A stretch of 64,000 bases of DNA from Spinacia oleracea (GCF_020520425.1 NC_079488.1:29751247-29815246); one strand, 5' to 3'. Counted from the first letter of the stretch, positions 34,604-46,995 are shown. The notes: generated by a model not told the origin, from the sequence alone. Numbers and translations: made by a program.

Positions 34604-36202
34604 TGTTGGAAATAATGCGTTTTAACCATGAAATTAACAATAATAATAAGGAAGAAATACAATACTCAATAATTGATCTCAAAAGCTGTGACGGGTTTTA
34701 CGCCTGCCCTAGAAGCGTATTTCGCCACCACCGGTACAAGGTTCTCAGTGACGATTGCTCCCCAAGGGTAACACAGCTGCCTTCCAACTCTGTACTCCGA
34801 TTGGAAAGCTGGAATTACTTCAAGAACTGCTCAGATCTCTATGGGACGATAATGACAGAGATAATATTTATTTGGAAAATTTGTAATTATTAATCCAACC
34901 TTTGCCCGGTTTTCTTTAATTAAGCCTACCTATGCGATATTTCTAAATAATCCAACCTTTATGACCCAACTACTATTATTAAGCCTGGATGACCGGTTAC
35001 TTGCTACAAAGTCAAGGAAATTTTGTAATTATTAATCCAACATTTGCCCGATTTTCTTTAATTAAGCCTATCTATGCGATATTTCTAAATAATCCAACCT
35101 TTATGACCCAACTACTATTATTAAGCCTGGATGACCGGTTATTTGCTACAAAGTCAACGTTAAAAACGTTGACAACCTAAAGTTGGTTTCCCTGCTAAAA
35201 TATTGGACACGTCATCATCAATTGCCACCTAAACAAGGATTTCATTTTTTTTTTCCAAAAAACCCTTCTTTTCTCTGTACCGTGTTTCAATTCCTCTCTC
35301 CTCCATTACTGCTGCTTCAACCACAATTGTACTGGTTCATGATATCATCAGCGATTCTCTTGTGGAAATAGGTGACTTCATCCACGCGCATTCAAATTTC
35401 GTCTCCAAAATCGTACAATTGAAGGTGAACTTACGAACCTTAACGTTTTTGTTCCTTTTTTGGTAAATTTTGAATTTTGGGCTTCCTTGATGGTCAGTTC
35501 GTAAAAACCCGAGCTGTTGCAATAATATAGTTTTTTTTTATGTTGTGGGATGTTGGTTATTGTGGTCTTGTTGAAAATTTAGAAAGAAAAAAAAAATCTT
35601 GAATTTGAAGAAGATCCAGATCCAACAGGCAATTGCTTTACCCCAGCCATAGCATTTGCTGATTATTTTTAATGAACTTCGAATGGAGAGGTATGAGGGA
35701 TCCACAATGGTGGAGAAGAGGTAGAAGACAAATAATGGAGAGGAGTTCAGAGATGAAGCAGAAAATCGCAGAGGAGAGAGGAACAAAAATTAAAATAGCA
35801 ATTAAAGAAAATAAAGGAAAATAAATAAATTCTAATTGTTATATGCCACGTAAGGATGAATACCGCCTATAGCAGGTTAGTAACTTGTTAGGCTTAATAA
35901 TAGTAGTTGGGCCATAAAGGTTGGAATATTTAGGAATATCGCATAGGTAGGCTTAATTAAAGAAAATCTGGCAAAGGTTGGATTAATAATTACAAATTTT
36001 CCTATTTATTTAGGGTTTTATTGTTTCTCTGTGTATATCTGAGTATTTTTATTGGAATAAATAAAGGAGTATTTATAAGGAATCTGGTATAAACCGCAAC
36101 TCCCAAACAATACTCCAAAACCAATACCCACGACAACACCGAAACGGGCCCACAAGCATTATCACAATTAAACGGATCCGTATTGCATTATAATTACCAA
36201 CA
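34604..36202 (-). repeat. 3' LTR of copia F, split by a Mutator-like element
   Basis: After removing 34874-36002 and one 9-bp target copy it is 461 bp, exactly the length of the other LTR. It ends ACCAACA before AATCCCCTA. Confidence 0.92.
34874..36002. mobile_element. Mutator-like element inside the copia F LTR
   Basis: This 1129-bp element has long inverted ends, GGAAAATTTGTAATTATTAA at the left and its complement at the right (about 35889-36002). A perfect 9-bp target duplication TATTTATTT lies at 34865-34873 and 36003-36011. The uninterrupted site is visible in the other LTR. The left inverted repeat is duplicated in tandem (34874-35015 and 35016-35165). The interior of about 700 bp has no transposase. 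It may be captured sequence, but no gene was recognised. Confidence 0.93.
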
Positions 36203-39200
36203 ATCCCCTACTAATGCATACGGACAAGAGATCTTGAAATCTGAGCAGTAAATGAAAGGTTTAGCGCATAATTGTTAGTGTCTGAAGACTTGAACAAACA
36301 CATTAGTGGAGCGAGGTATTCAACAACCAATAAAGTATACGAAGATTGAACTCTACGACTATTGAAGAAACCCAACACCACACGCTTCACCTTTAGAAGC
36401 TTGAAAAATTCCGCGACCGCATGAAACGTCATACGAGGACAACATTCCCTTGGATTCTAGTGAGTATTATTAAAAAAAACAACAAACATGTTTTTCATAG
36501 AAGGATGTCATCCCCTCTTACTCACATAGGTGTCTCATCAAGTGTATTTTACCACATAAACCACCCAAAAGGGATATGAAGACATTAAGAACTTTAAACG
36601 TCCAACCTTACCCATCGGTATATCCATCAAGTCCGTTTTATTAGGACCACTCAAAGGATCTATGGATATATTAAGAACATATTGTTCAACCTCACAAATT
36701 GCACAATGTATCTATCACGTCTTCTCATGAAATCACTTAGTAAGTGAAGTCAATGAGGCTAGATACTTTAATCTTAAATCCATCAAGTTCAATAATAAGA
36801 ACCATCCACACAATAGGACTATGGACTCATAAGAGCAACAAGGATTAACCTTCCCAATCATAAAGCGGTGTATCTATCAAGGCTTCTTATAGTACCACCC
36901 ATTCTAGGGGACCATAAGGCTAGATACATTAAGAGTAAAATACTCAACCTCACACAAAACGGTGAATCCATCAAGTTCTCTCATAGAACCACCCAAATTA
37001 TGGATATAGATTCATTAAGAGCATAAGCTCATCCTAACAAGTGTTTTCCGTAGAAATTGAACACAACATAAATTTATAAACTCTTCCTCTTAACTAGTTT
37101 GACACCAACTCGTGCCAAGACCTTACTTAAATAATATTTTCTCTTTAATCTCACATACTCAAGGAAGATATCACATTCATAAATAATTGTATCTTTTCAT
37201 GTCTAAATTGCACGAATGTGTCTCTCTTTGCCAATTAACTCATTGTTCATGGAAACTCACACATACAATAACTAGTGAATGTCAGTATAAAGAGATGGGA
37301 TAAATTACTTATCCCCATAAAGAGCCATCATCCAATAGCCTTTTTCTAATTGTATGTATATTGACTTGTAGGATCCAATGATATTGACCATAAACTTCAT
37401 ATCAGGCTCATCATTGTTACTCAATGGGCATCTCAAACCTATTCGTTTGATCCTCTTCCCATTGTACCTTTTGGTGAATTATGGAGATTACTTTCACGCT
37501 CTCTACCTGTGTAATACAGGATTACCTACAAAGTATGCTTACATCACAAGCATCATCAAGTCATAAATCGATCATACAATATTAGAGCTTCAAGCATGTT
37601 AGCATATTCAATTTATGAGAAACTCTTTCTACATAGATTTTAATGACAACATACTACGATCATATGTGCAATAATATAATGACCACTCAATAAGAAATTG
37701 GTAGTTACCAAGAAACTCCTCTACAAACTCATATGCAGTTAGGACATACCTTTACCGACTCATTTGTTTAAGTTTAGCTCTTATATTGGATCGAGAAAAT
37801 AGGAACTTTATTCTCATCTTAATATGTGTACGTACCATGCAACAACATATGATTCATACAAGGCACATGAACACTATCAAAGTCAATCATATATACGAAT
37901 ACACATATGCATCAGGCGTGATCATAATAGAGCCAAGAACATAAATTAGTTTAATTAAAACTTTTCATCCAACTGTTTAGGTGCACGCAAATGACCTTAT
38001 AAAGATTGCTCAAGTCTACTCACCAAATGCACCACACTAGGTAGGTAACATGAATTCTAAATAGTGTTTCATTGACAGTTAAATAAACTCACTGGTTAGT
38101 CCCAATTACTAACTCAAGTCCCCCACATTTCTCAACAAAGTATCATATAATAGCGTACCACACATCAAGGGAGGGGACATAACTACATATTATGTAGATA
38201 CGTTAGAGATTGGCAAAATTAAATTTAGAGAACAAACTTCCCTAACATCTGTAGAGCATGTTGGACCTTCTCGTATTGATTTAATACTCCTCTTTGATGA
38301 GCATTATGTTTGCCATTTATAATCAAAACTTGTTTTAATGATATAATGAATCTTTATCTTTAGTTACAAAGAGCCCCTGCAAAACTTACCACCAAGGTTA
38401 GCATTTACCTCATGATAGCTCATACCTCACTTTCTTACTCTTCAACAAACAGTGGTTTTAGAGCACGGCCATGCTCCTCTTTTCCGTGTCAGTTCTTGGT
38501 GCCTCTACTAGCACCACAAACATATATAGGCACCTCGCACCTCGTCATCTGCTGCCAAATAGAGAGACCATGAAGTATGATATCAATTCAAAAGCAGAAG
38601 CCGTCCAAATCACAAGCACCCCATGGCATGAAAAATAAGGCCGCACTGAAGTCGCGTAGTCTACTGATTGTTGACTCTCACACGAAACCCACAACCATTG
38701 CATTAGCTCAATACACTTTGCATAAGAGGAGGAGAAAAGTAGAGTTCACGGGTAGGGTGTGGCTCCCGAGATGATGCCACGGTCTCCCAATGGAGTATAC
38801 TGACTGTCATGGAGAAAATTAGAGTTTTATGTATGTTGAACTTTAGGTGATTAACTTCTCTTTGACCAATCATCATCCTTTATAAAAAAAAATATCCAAC
38901 TTATATAAGTATCATATCTTTTGAGTACCTACTTTTAGAAAGTATAATACCCCAAGGTTTTTTTAAAAATATATGTATACCTCCGCAAGATGTATATTGT
39001 CGCCGTCAAAAGTTTATGAAACACAAACCCATTATTAGTTATAGCTTTCCACAGTTTATCTTGAATCAGTCAAATAAACCACCAACAAGACTATATGAAT
39101 AGGTGATCGACAAATAATACAGCATGTACTATCTTGAATCGGTGATTGAACAAATAATACGGAATATAGTATATAATTGTTGTCACAATTTGTATGTTAA

Positions 39201-39299
39201 TAACACACAAGTAAAACTACCGTATCAACAAATTTGGGGTATCCTCACCAATTGATCATGCATATGATTCATGGTAACAACAGTAATACGCTTCTAGAT
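36203..39299 (-). other. Decayed interior of copia F
   Basis: No coding region survives. Repeated phrases (CATCAAGTTC..., ATAGGACCACCC-like, GGCTAGATACATTA) in 36480-37030 resemble the repeat-rich 3' region of copia E. The part 37020-37330 shows weak RNase H homology. The remainder to 39280 is AT-rich with nothing recognised. Confidence 0.65.
39285..39297 (-). promoter_or_regulatory. Unusual primer-binding region of copia F
   Basis: On the minus strand CTAGAAGCGTATT starts two bases after the LTR and is a perfect 13-base complement of an internal LTR segment. Two positions differ from copia E, and both are matched by compensating changes in the LTR partner. Confidence 0.55.
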
Positions 39300-39760
39300 T
39301 GTTGGAAATAATGCGTTTTAACCATGAAATTAACAATAATAATAAGGAAGAAATACAATACTCAATAATTGATCTCAAAAGCTGTGACGGGTTTTACGCC
39401 TGCCCTAGAAGCGTATTTCGCCACCACCGGTACAAGGTTCTCAGTGACGATTGCTCCCCAAGGGTAACACAACTACCTTCCAACTCTGTACTCCGATTGG
39501 AAGGCTGGAATTACTTCAAGAACTGCTCAGATCTCTATGGGACGATAATGACAGAGATAATATTTATTTGGGGTTTTATTGTTTCTCTGTGTATATCTGA
39601 GTATTTTTATTGGAATAAATAAAGGAGTATTTATAAGGAATCTGGTATAAACCGCAACTCCCAAGCAATACTCCAAAACTAATACCCACGACAACACCGA
39701 AACGGGCCCACAAGCATTATCACAATTAAACGGATCCGTATTGCATTATAATTACCAACA
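39300..39760 (-). repeat. 5' LTR of copia F
   Basis: This 461-bp LTR starts TGTTGGAAATAATG and ends TACCAACA. It contains CTAGAAGCGTATT at 39405-39417, complementary to 39285-39297 just outside the LTR. It shares a block around GTATTTCGCCAC-ACCGG with the otherwise different LTR of copia E. Confidence 0.93.
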
Positions 39761-40679
39761 GCTCAAACAACAGCAGCTAAGTATATGCTTCATGTAGCTG
39801 TTGTACTTGCTCGTTGTTGCTGTTGTTGTGGCTTCTTGCGTGAAGAAATTGAAGAATTAAAGAACAAAACAAATGAAGAATTAGAATTATACCTTGAAAT
39901 GAAGAAATTGCATTAAACTTTGAAGAGCAAAATTGAAGAACAAAATTCAAAGCAAAGAGAAAAAGAAATCTGAAAATGATGATTGAATTGAATTTAGAAT
40001 CAAGAATTTCAGGCTAAGAATCCTTAATCCTAATCTCTAATCTAAGCCCTAAACTAATTCTAGAGAGAAAATTCTAAGCTAAGCCTAAGATAAATGAAAA
40101 TTACGTAATGAAAGCCTAATTCACAATGCTGCGATTTTCGGTCTTTATAGCAGCAGCCCCACAAAGCTGTGCGATTGCACCAACAAAGGCTGAGTTCCTG
40201 CCTTGATTTTGGCAATTCGTGTGCTCGCACTAAACTTCAGTGTGGTCGCACAGCAGTGTGCGCACACACGCTAAATCTGTGCGTTCGCACAGCTACTGCA
40301 CTTGCTGTTTGCTAGTTGTTGTGGCTGCTATTCTTCTTCGATGTTGCTGCTGTGTTTGCCTGCTATTTCTTGCGTGATGTTGCTGCTGGTATTGCTAATG
40401 TACAACTGCAAATAAAGCACTCAATTGAGCAGCAACGAAGCTCAAACAACAGCAGCTAAGTATATGCTTCATGTAGCTGTTGTACTTGCTCGTTGTTGCT
40501 GTTGTTGTGGCTTCTTGCGTGAGTTGCTGTGACTGAAATTCTGTGCTATTCTTGTTGCTAGGATGTTGGTTGTGTAGCTGCTACAAGATACTGCAAATGA
40601 GCTAAGGTGAGGACAAGAGGCTGCTGCTGTAATGCCACGAACAAGAGCTTGAAAGTGCGCGTAAGTACAGCAGCTATGC

Positions 40680-40919
40680 CACTACAAGAAATGGTACTAT
40701 TAACGACGGGAAATCCCGTCGCGAAAGGCCTATAATCGTTGATTAACGACGGGATTTCCTGTCGCGAACCCGTCATAAAAGGAGGTCGTCGTTAATAGAC
40801 ATTTGCGACGGTTATTCCCGTCATTGTTTGGTTGTTAGCCCCGTCGCAAAAGGCTTTTGCGACGGAATTTTTGACCCGTCGTAATTAGGTTGTCGTTAAA
40901 GTTACAAATTCTTGTAGTG
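40680..40919. mobile_element. CACTA-type MITE, 240 bp
   Basis: It begins CACTACAAGAA and ends TTCTTGTAGTG. The inside consists of short inverted motifs around CGACGGG and CCGTCGC, so much of it can fold on itself. No coding sequence is present. It interrupts the U3 part of the gypsy LTR. No clear 3-bp target duplication was seen. Confidence 0.85.
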
Positions 40920-41596
40920 GATATGGCTGCTGTTTGCTCGATGTTTTGCTGCTATTCTTGCTCGTGTTTGGCTGCTGTAATGGTGTATATCTGCAGGGCT
41001 GTAGCTGCTACAATGGTTGCTCTTGATGCTGCTATCAAGGCACTAGCAAGGTGATGAAAACGAGCCCAAGGGGCTGTTGCAAGAACACGGGTACATGGCT
41101 GTTTTTGTGCTCGTGTTGCTGACTGTTGTGGCGCGCATTGCTGGCTGTTCGTGTGCACTTGTGGGCAGCAACCTAGTGGCTGCCTTGTTGCACATTACGG
41201 TTCCTTGCATAAGCTCATGGCTTGTTTCGTCGCTGCACAAGCAAAGAGTCGATAGCAAATAAGAAAATCGCAATACATGTTATTAAAAATCGAAAACATT
41301 ATTATTAATTCGTTTAACATTTTTACCAATCGTAAAACATATAACTCGTCGACAAGCATAATGACACATTAATAATACGTTAATACTCAAAACGAACCCT
41401 ACGCAATAAGAATGCGCACAAAAGGCACGTTTAGAGCAAAAACGACTAAAATATGCGCAAGACGAGAAAATGTTACGATAAATGCAAAAGTGCAATAAAC
41501 GAACTAAAAACGATAAAACTAAGCAAAAATAATAATAAAATGCTAATAAAATGAGCTAAAATCCTAAGCTAAGAGCGACATAAATGTCGCTCATCA

Positions 41597-43250
41597 TGGT
41601 GAAGGAAGGAGGTCGTGCGAGGAGGCGAGGCAATGTTAGGGTTTCACAACGGGAGAGGAAGGAGAAGAGTGACGTCGAATCTAGTGGCTGACTAGCAGCG
41701 GCGAAGGAAGGAGATGCAGTGACAAAGGAAGGAGATTGTGCGATGATTGTAAGTTCGATTTCTGAATTCGATGATTGTAAAATCTCATTTTCGGGAATTA
41801 ATATGATTTTTTCTTTTGATTTTAATTTTTGTTTTTGGTTTTGTTGCACTGTTGGTTGTTGCTGCGATATTGGAGGATTTTACGCGTGTAAGGGGGTTTT
41901 TCTTCCGTCGACAAATTTGTATTTCCCCTACGCAAGGCTTTTGTATATTTTTGGATTTCGAAGGTGTCACCACCAAACATTTTTAAGGGTCTCGTTTGGA
42001 AAGACCAAAATTAACTCTATATCGGATAAGGCGTTGAATCTTAGAAACGGATGGGTGAGATCCGGGCAAGGAACGAGATGCTTATTCAGCGAGCGTTATT
42101 GAAGTGCATAATTGAAAGGATGCGATATTGAAATTGAACTATTGTATTTGAGATCCGAACGCCAAACTACTTCTTATGAATAAGTGCGTCCGACACGGAT
42201 TCAAGTCTAAAAATCTCAACTTTAGGACAAATTGCTCATCCTAAAGTGTCTTAGATATTGGACATAGAAATTGAACATTGAAATATTGAATCTTGAATCT
42301 TGAATATTGTACTTGAATATTGAAATGAGGAGTCTTGAATCTCAAAGATTAGACCTTTAATATTGAAAAGGTTTCATCTTTGATATGCTCCATGTAGTGA
42401 AATGATTCTAGTTTAAGGAAGTGATTACAAACAACCTTAAACATCATAGAATCTTGAAAATGAGACTTGAACTTGAATATTGAAAAGTGGAGGCTTGAAT
42501 CTCAAAGATAAGACCTTTAAACATTAAAAAGGCCTCACCTTTGATTACTCCATGTTCTGAAAATGATTCTAGTTTAAGGAAGTGATTACAAACAACCTTA
42601 AACATCATTGAATCTTGGAACTTTGTATTTGTATCATAGAAAGTGTTGATTTTGTAAATATATGTGATTGTTGTAAGTGACCCTTTAAAAGTAAAAGTGC
42701 CAACTTTACTAATCATTTTGAAAGAGAAATTATAGAAACATGGTATATTAGGATTGGGATTCGGAATTACCTGGCTAGTTAGGTTTAGGCTAGAATTCCT
42801 CTTGGAGCTCCCAATTGCTTAGAAACTTGCGATTTGTATGGGTTTTTTGAAGAAATTTTATTTTGGATTTTGAGTGGCAATTTCAGAATTACGACGTTAT
42901 GGCTATGAATTTCTTCCCTAAAGTGATGGAAATTAGGGGTTTAAATAGGGAAATGAGAGGCTGATCACCAACTTACAACTGCGCCTAGCGCATGAACGGC
43001 GCCGCTGACGTGGCACATAAGACGCCAAGCAAGGACGAAGATGTCGTCCTTGCGTTTGGCTTGTAGTGGGCGTACCCTTTGTACGAATTATAGTGTTTTT
43101 TGGCACGTAGTTTTTCTTGGTGATTAAGGAAATTTGCGACTAAAAGCTAGCCGTTTTGGTTTTTCGAATTCGGTTTTACGGGACGAGGCTCGGCTTGCTC
43201 GGTTTTGTGGGTCGGCGCCCGAATTTGGATCGCTTAGTGTCATTTCGACT
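41597..43250. other. Unassigned segment with an internal duplication
   Basis: No gene is supported. A direct repeat of about 125 bp lies at 42332-42455 and 42494-42616 (core GATTCTAGTTTAAGGAAGTG), separated by about 162 bp start to start. The part 42960-43250 (ACTGCGCCTAGCGCATGAAC, GGGTCGGCGCCCGAATTTGG) is GC-richer and resembles a diverged gypsy LTR. Its edge cuts the TNP2 gene. Confidence 0.4.
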
Positions 43251-45619
43251 GGAAAAGGCCTTGTAAAACCAATGGAGTGGAAAAGGCCTTGTAAAACCAA
43301 TAGTAGTAGAAACTCCTTTTTCATTTCGATTGTGAAAAATGAAGGCAGAAACTCCTTTTCCAACTCACAAAGAGTTAAAATAATTTCATTTTGAAGACCA
43401 TCTAAATCATCTGGATCAATAGTAGTAGAGCACAACTTCTTGAAAAAGGAAGACAATCTAGCCAACAAGTCAATTACTTTTGTAGCTTTAGAGGCCCTTA
43501 AGGCAACGGCAAGGATATCCTGCATTAGAACATGGTTGTCATGACTTTTGAGGTTAATCAACTTCCTTTGCTTCATATTCACACAACTAGAAAGGTTGGA
43601 TCCATATCCATCAGGAACTTTAATTTTCTGCAAAACATTTAGGAACCTCTCCTTCTCCTCCGTAGACATAGAATAGGAAGCCGGAGACATGCATTTACCT
43701 CCGTTAGGATTAGTACTCAGCCAAAGGTGAGACTTTATTCTCCATGCTTCAAGGGCTTCTCGATCATTCCTACTATCTCTACTCTTATCCATACTAAGAA
43801 GAGTTCCCAAAATATTCTCAGACACGTTTTTCTCAATGTGCATCACATCTAAATTATGCCTTAGAAGATTATGCTCCCAATACACCAAATCAAAGAATAT
43901 GCTTCTCTTGGTACCAAAGTCACTTTTATCTTGGACATCATCGTCATCATCGTGTCCTCTTTGCCTCTTTTTCGGTGGTGCCTTCGACTTTCCGTAAACA
44001 TGCTTCACCTTTTCTTGCTGCCTCAATATATCAGTGCCGCTAGGACGAGATGGGGCTTTACCCCATTCATTAGTTCCAAACTTCTCACAAAACTTGTCAC
44101 TTTGACATCGATATGGGTGATCTGCAGGTAACCATTTTCTATAGCTACAATAGCAAATCTTGCTCCCAAATCTATCAGAAGGCGTGGAATCTAAGCATAT
44201 AGGACATGCATTGTAACCTTTTGTGCTCAAACCAGAGAGCATTGCATAGCCGGGAAAGTCATTAATAGTCCAAAGCAAAGCCGCACGCAAATTAAATTTC
44301 TCTCCGGAAAAAGCATCAAAAGCTTCAACCCCTGTCCACAGCAATTTCAATTCATGCACTAATGGCTGCAGATACACGTCAATATCATTTTCAGGACTTG
44401 ATTTTCCAGGAATAAGCGTGGACAGAATGAAAGAAGACGGTTTCATACATAACCATGGTGGAAGATTATAAGGAATCAACATCACTGGCCACGTACTATA
44501 AGTGGTGTTCATTAAACGATAAGGATTAAAACCATCACTCGCAAGACCTAATCGAATACTACGAGGGTCTAATGCAAAATCACTGTGACGCTCATCAAAT
44601 GCCTTCCATGCTAAGCTATCTGAAGGATGCCTCAAAATCTTCTTATCATCTTCACCCAATTGCTTTGTATCATGCCATCTCATATCTTCTGCTGTTTCTG
44701 ATGACATGTAGATTCTTTTTAGTCTCGGTATAAGAGGGAAATATCGCATTACCTTAGCTGGCACACCTTTCTTACAAGTATCCGTACCTTGATCACTTAC
44801 AACGTTGCCCCTATCCTTAGTTTTCTTCCACCTCGATGTACCACAAACATGACACTTGTCTTTCTTTAAAAATTCACCCCAATACAACATGCAATTATTC
44901 GGACAAGCATCAATCTTTTCATACCCAAGGCCCAAGTCTTTTATCATTTACTTACTGTAATAATAAGAAGAGGGAAAATCAAGTATTTGAGGAAATGCAT
45001 CTAAAATTAGCTTCAACAACATATTGAAAGATTCTATGGACCAGTGATTCATACACTTCAAGTGAAACAAGTGTGACAGAAAAGATAACTTTGAAAAATT
45101 GATACACCCCTCGTACAATTTCTCCTCAGAAGCTTCAAGCAACTTCTTATATGTCACATCTTCTTCTATTGTAGAATAATCATATTCTACATCTGTGTCA
45201 TAGGCCACGGGCTCCTCAATCCATTCATCATCCTCTCGTGCTTCTAAATTTGGGCAGTTGGGAGGCATATTAACACTAAATGCTGATCTTAATAGCCCTC
45301 CCATATTATCTCGACCTACAAACCCACTTTGGTTATCAAGGGATCCTTCACTAGTAATCCCTCCATCACTCTCAAACATACGCTGAAACGTATCCCCTTT
45401 ACCATGAAAAATCCAATCCTTATATGGCTTATAAAATCCCTTAAACAAAATATGCCTCTCCACTTCATTTACGGAGAACCATTTCTCTACCTTACAGTTC
45501 TTACATGGACATCTAATTTTTCCTTCGACTAGATCTTGCTTGGAAAACTCAATAAATTCCATACAACCGTCGATATATTGATGATGACCAGTGGGTAGAT
45601 CGATCCAACTTTTATCCAT
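43124..45619 (-). pseudogene. TNP2-type CACTA transposase (broken)
   Basis: Minus strand from ATG at 45619. Residues 1-75 match the transposase-associated N-terminal domain (KSWIDL, YIDGCMEFIEF, CPCKNC). An in-frame TAA at 44948-44950 follows SYYYSK, and the frame resumes at once with MIKDLGLGYEKIDACPNNCM, the hallmark of the tnp2 family. Later blocks such as GYAMLSGLSTKGYNACPICL, HNLDVMHIEKNVSENILGT and an RHxxLRxHDxHVLMQ-like stretch are present. After about residue 780 the frame runs into foreign sequence (43124-43250). The usual C-terminal DUF4218 region is absent. It is not functional as it stands. Confidence 0.88.
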
Positions 45620-46500
45620 ATCTATACGAAATTAGTTGAGTAATTAGTAATATACGTCGGTCGCAGAATATAAAATTTTTATATGTACTTATTAAAATAT
45701 TATGATCATTCTTAGAACCTTGATATATCACACGAGATTAATTTAAGTCACATAACACCTCCGTACACAACTCTTCTTAATTCATACCATAACTTATGGT
45801 TTTTTGTTTAATCATTCTTCCTTAGTGACTAATATTTGTGATCTATCTTCATCTTCTAAAAGTTATTACCCTCTATCACTTCCATATTATATTTTCTTTT
45901 TGCGCACAAGATCATACTTTCCACTTCACATGAATTTGCAAGGAAAATAAAGCATGTGATTTTAGCGCACAAGGTGATACTTTCAACTTCACACGAAGAC
46001 AACAATATAAATCCATTTTTTTAAAAGAGTAAGAGTACCTTAAGTAACGTGGCATCACATAATCAGAATTTATGGTAAAATTTCTTGGATTAAATGTAAT
46101 TAAGCTAAGCAAAATTATGCAGTGGGGATAATGTAATTAGACAAACAATACCAACACAAAATGCCAAAGCTAACAAAAATACGTACTTACAAATTTGAAG
46201 CTATTATATCAAAACATTTGAAATTAAATCAACAGGAATACAATAGAAAGATCCAACTTTTGCATGATTGACGTAAGTTATGATAGCACAATAAACGTCG
46301 GTATATGCTCATTGTATATATATTGGACATCGAGGAAATGTAAAGCCACGGAAATTATATTCTAACACTTAACAAACCTAACTGGCAGAGTTGTAGCCCA
46401 CCCTTGTCCATACAAAATTAGGGAAATAACAATTGTCCAATAAAAAACCTAAAAGGGACTTTATAGTATACATACCTCTAGTATCAAAGAGCAGATGCAA

Positions 46501-46642
46501 CGCACGAACCGATGCACGAACCTACGAACAACGCTAAAGACTCGTAGGAAACCTTGAACCGGTGTAGCAATACACGAACTGATGCACGAACCTACGAACA
46601 ACGCTAAAGAATCACAGGAAACCTTGAACCGGTGTGGTCGGC
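46501..46642. repeat. 70-bp direct tandem repeat
   Basis: Two units with period 70 start at 46501 and 46571. Both contain GATGCACGAACCTACGAACA and end ACCTTGAACCGGTGT. Confidence 0.85.
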
Positions 46643-46995
46643 GAAACCTGATAATGTTGATAAATTATGGTCAAAATATAAGGACAACAACATTATCAGG
46701 AATTTAAAATCTAAAAAATATAGTAGATGAAGTTATCAACTTAAACAGAAAACACTATAAACATATCAATTCATGACCATGAATGCTCCATGAAAATGAA
46801 CAAATGTAGGGAAGCAATGTGCTAAGCGCAGGTCAAAGAAGGGAGTTTTTTCTCCATGGAAAGTAAAAGCAAATATTATCTGCAATCTACTCCGCGACAA
46901 GGGGATCAAGCAATTGAGTTTACGAAAGTCGTTATTGTGGGGCGACAAAAATACCAGAGGAGAGAGAAAGGAGATAGTGGTGAACGTAGAGGGAC

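Larger units (their letters stand above)
34604..39760 (-). mobile_element. Copia-related non-autonomous element F (5157 bp)
   Basis: LTRs of 461 bp (34604-36202, excluding a nested element and its target copy, and 39300-39760) differ at about 6 positions. A target duplication GCTCA lies at 34599-34603 and 39761-39765. The 3.1-kb interior has no long ORF. Stretches near 37100-37260 still resemble the RNase H end of copia E (for example ACACGAATGTGTCT and CACGAATGTGTCTC), so it is a decayed derivative. Strand is taken from the polypurine side (CCCCTA at 36205) and the primer side at 39285. Confidence 0.9.
23963..41596 (-). mobile_element. Non-autonomous gypsy element (minus strand, nested insertions)
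   Basis: Reading on the minus strand, the 5' LTR runs from 41596 down to 27170 and is split by copia E, copia F and a MITE. It is followed by a gypsy-type primer site, a leader, a 253-codon ORF and about 1.7 kb of noncoding sequence. It ends in an incomplete second LTR at 24632-23967. No protease, reverse transcriptase or integrase was found in 24633-27148, so the element would need enzymes from a relative. The lower LTR lacks both ends, so the 3' terminus is deleted. Confidence 0.75.
27170..41596 (-). repeat. Upper (5') LTR of the gypsy element, interrupted
   Basis: LTR pieces are 27170-27530, 33494-34603, 39761-40679 and 40920-41596. The minus-strand start is TGATGAGCGACA and the end CCTTATCA, giving a TGAT/ATCA terminal pair. 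Interruptions are copia E, copia F and a MITE. A segment of about 680 bp is duplicated in tandem: copy 1 is 33996-34603 plus 39761-39843, and copy 2 is 39844-40521. Copia F sits in copy 1 only. The start includes a near-terminal palindrome GAGCGACA-TTTA-TGTCGCTC. Confidence 0.8.

Noticed and set aside
41719-42102. 127-codon plus-strand ORF
   Set aside because: It is cysteine- and phenylalanine-rich with no known motif, and lies in an unassigned repeat segment.
44945-44950. Intron across the TAA in the TNP2 gene
   Set aside because: The frame continues immediately after the stop with the conserved family sequence, so a single nonsense change is simpler.
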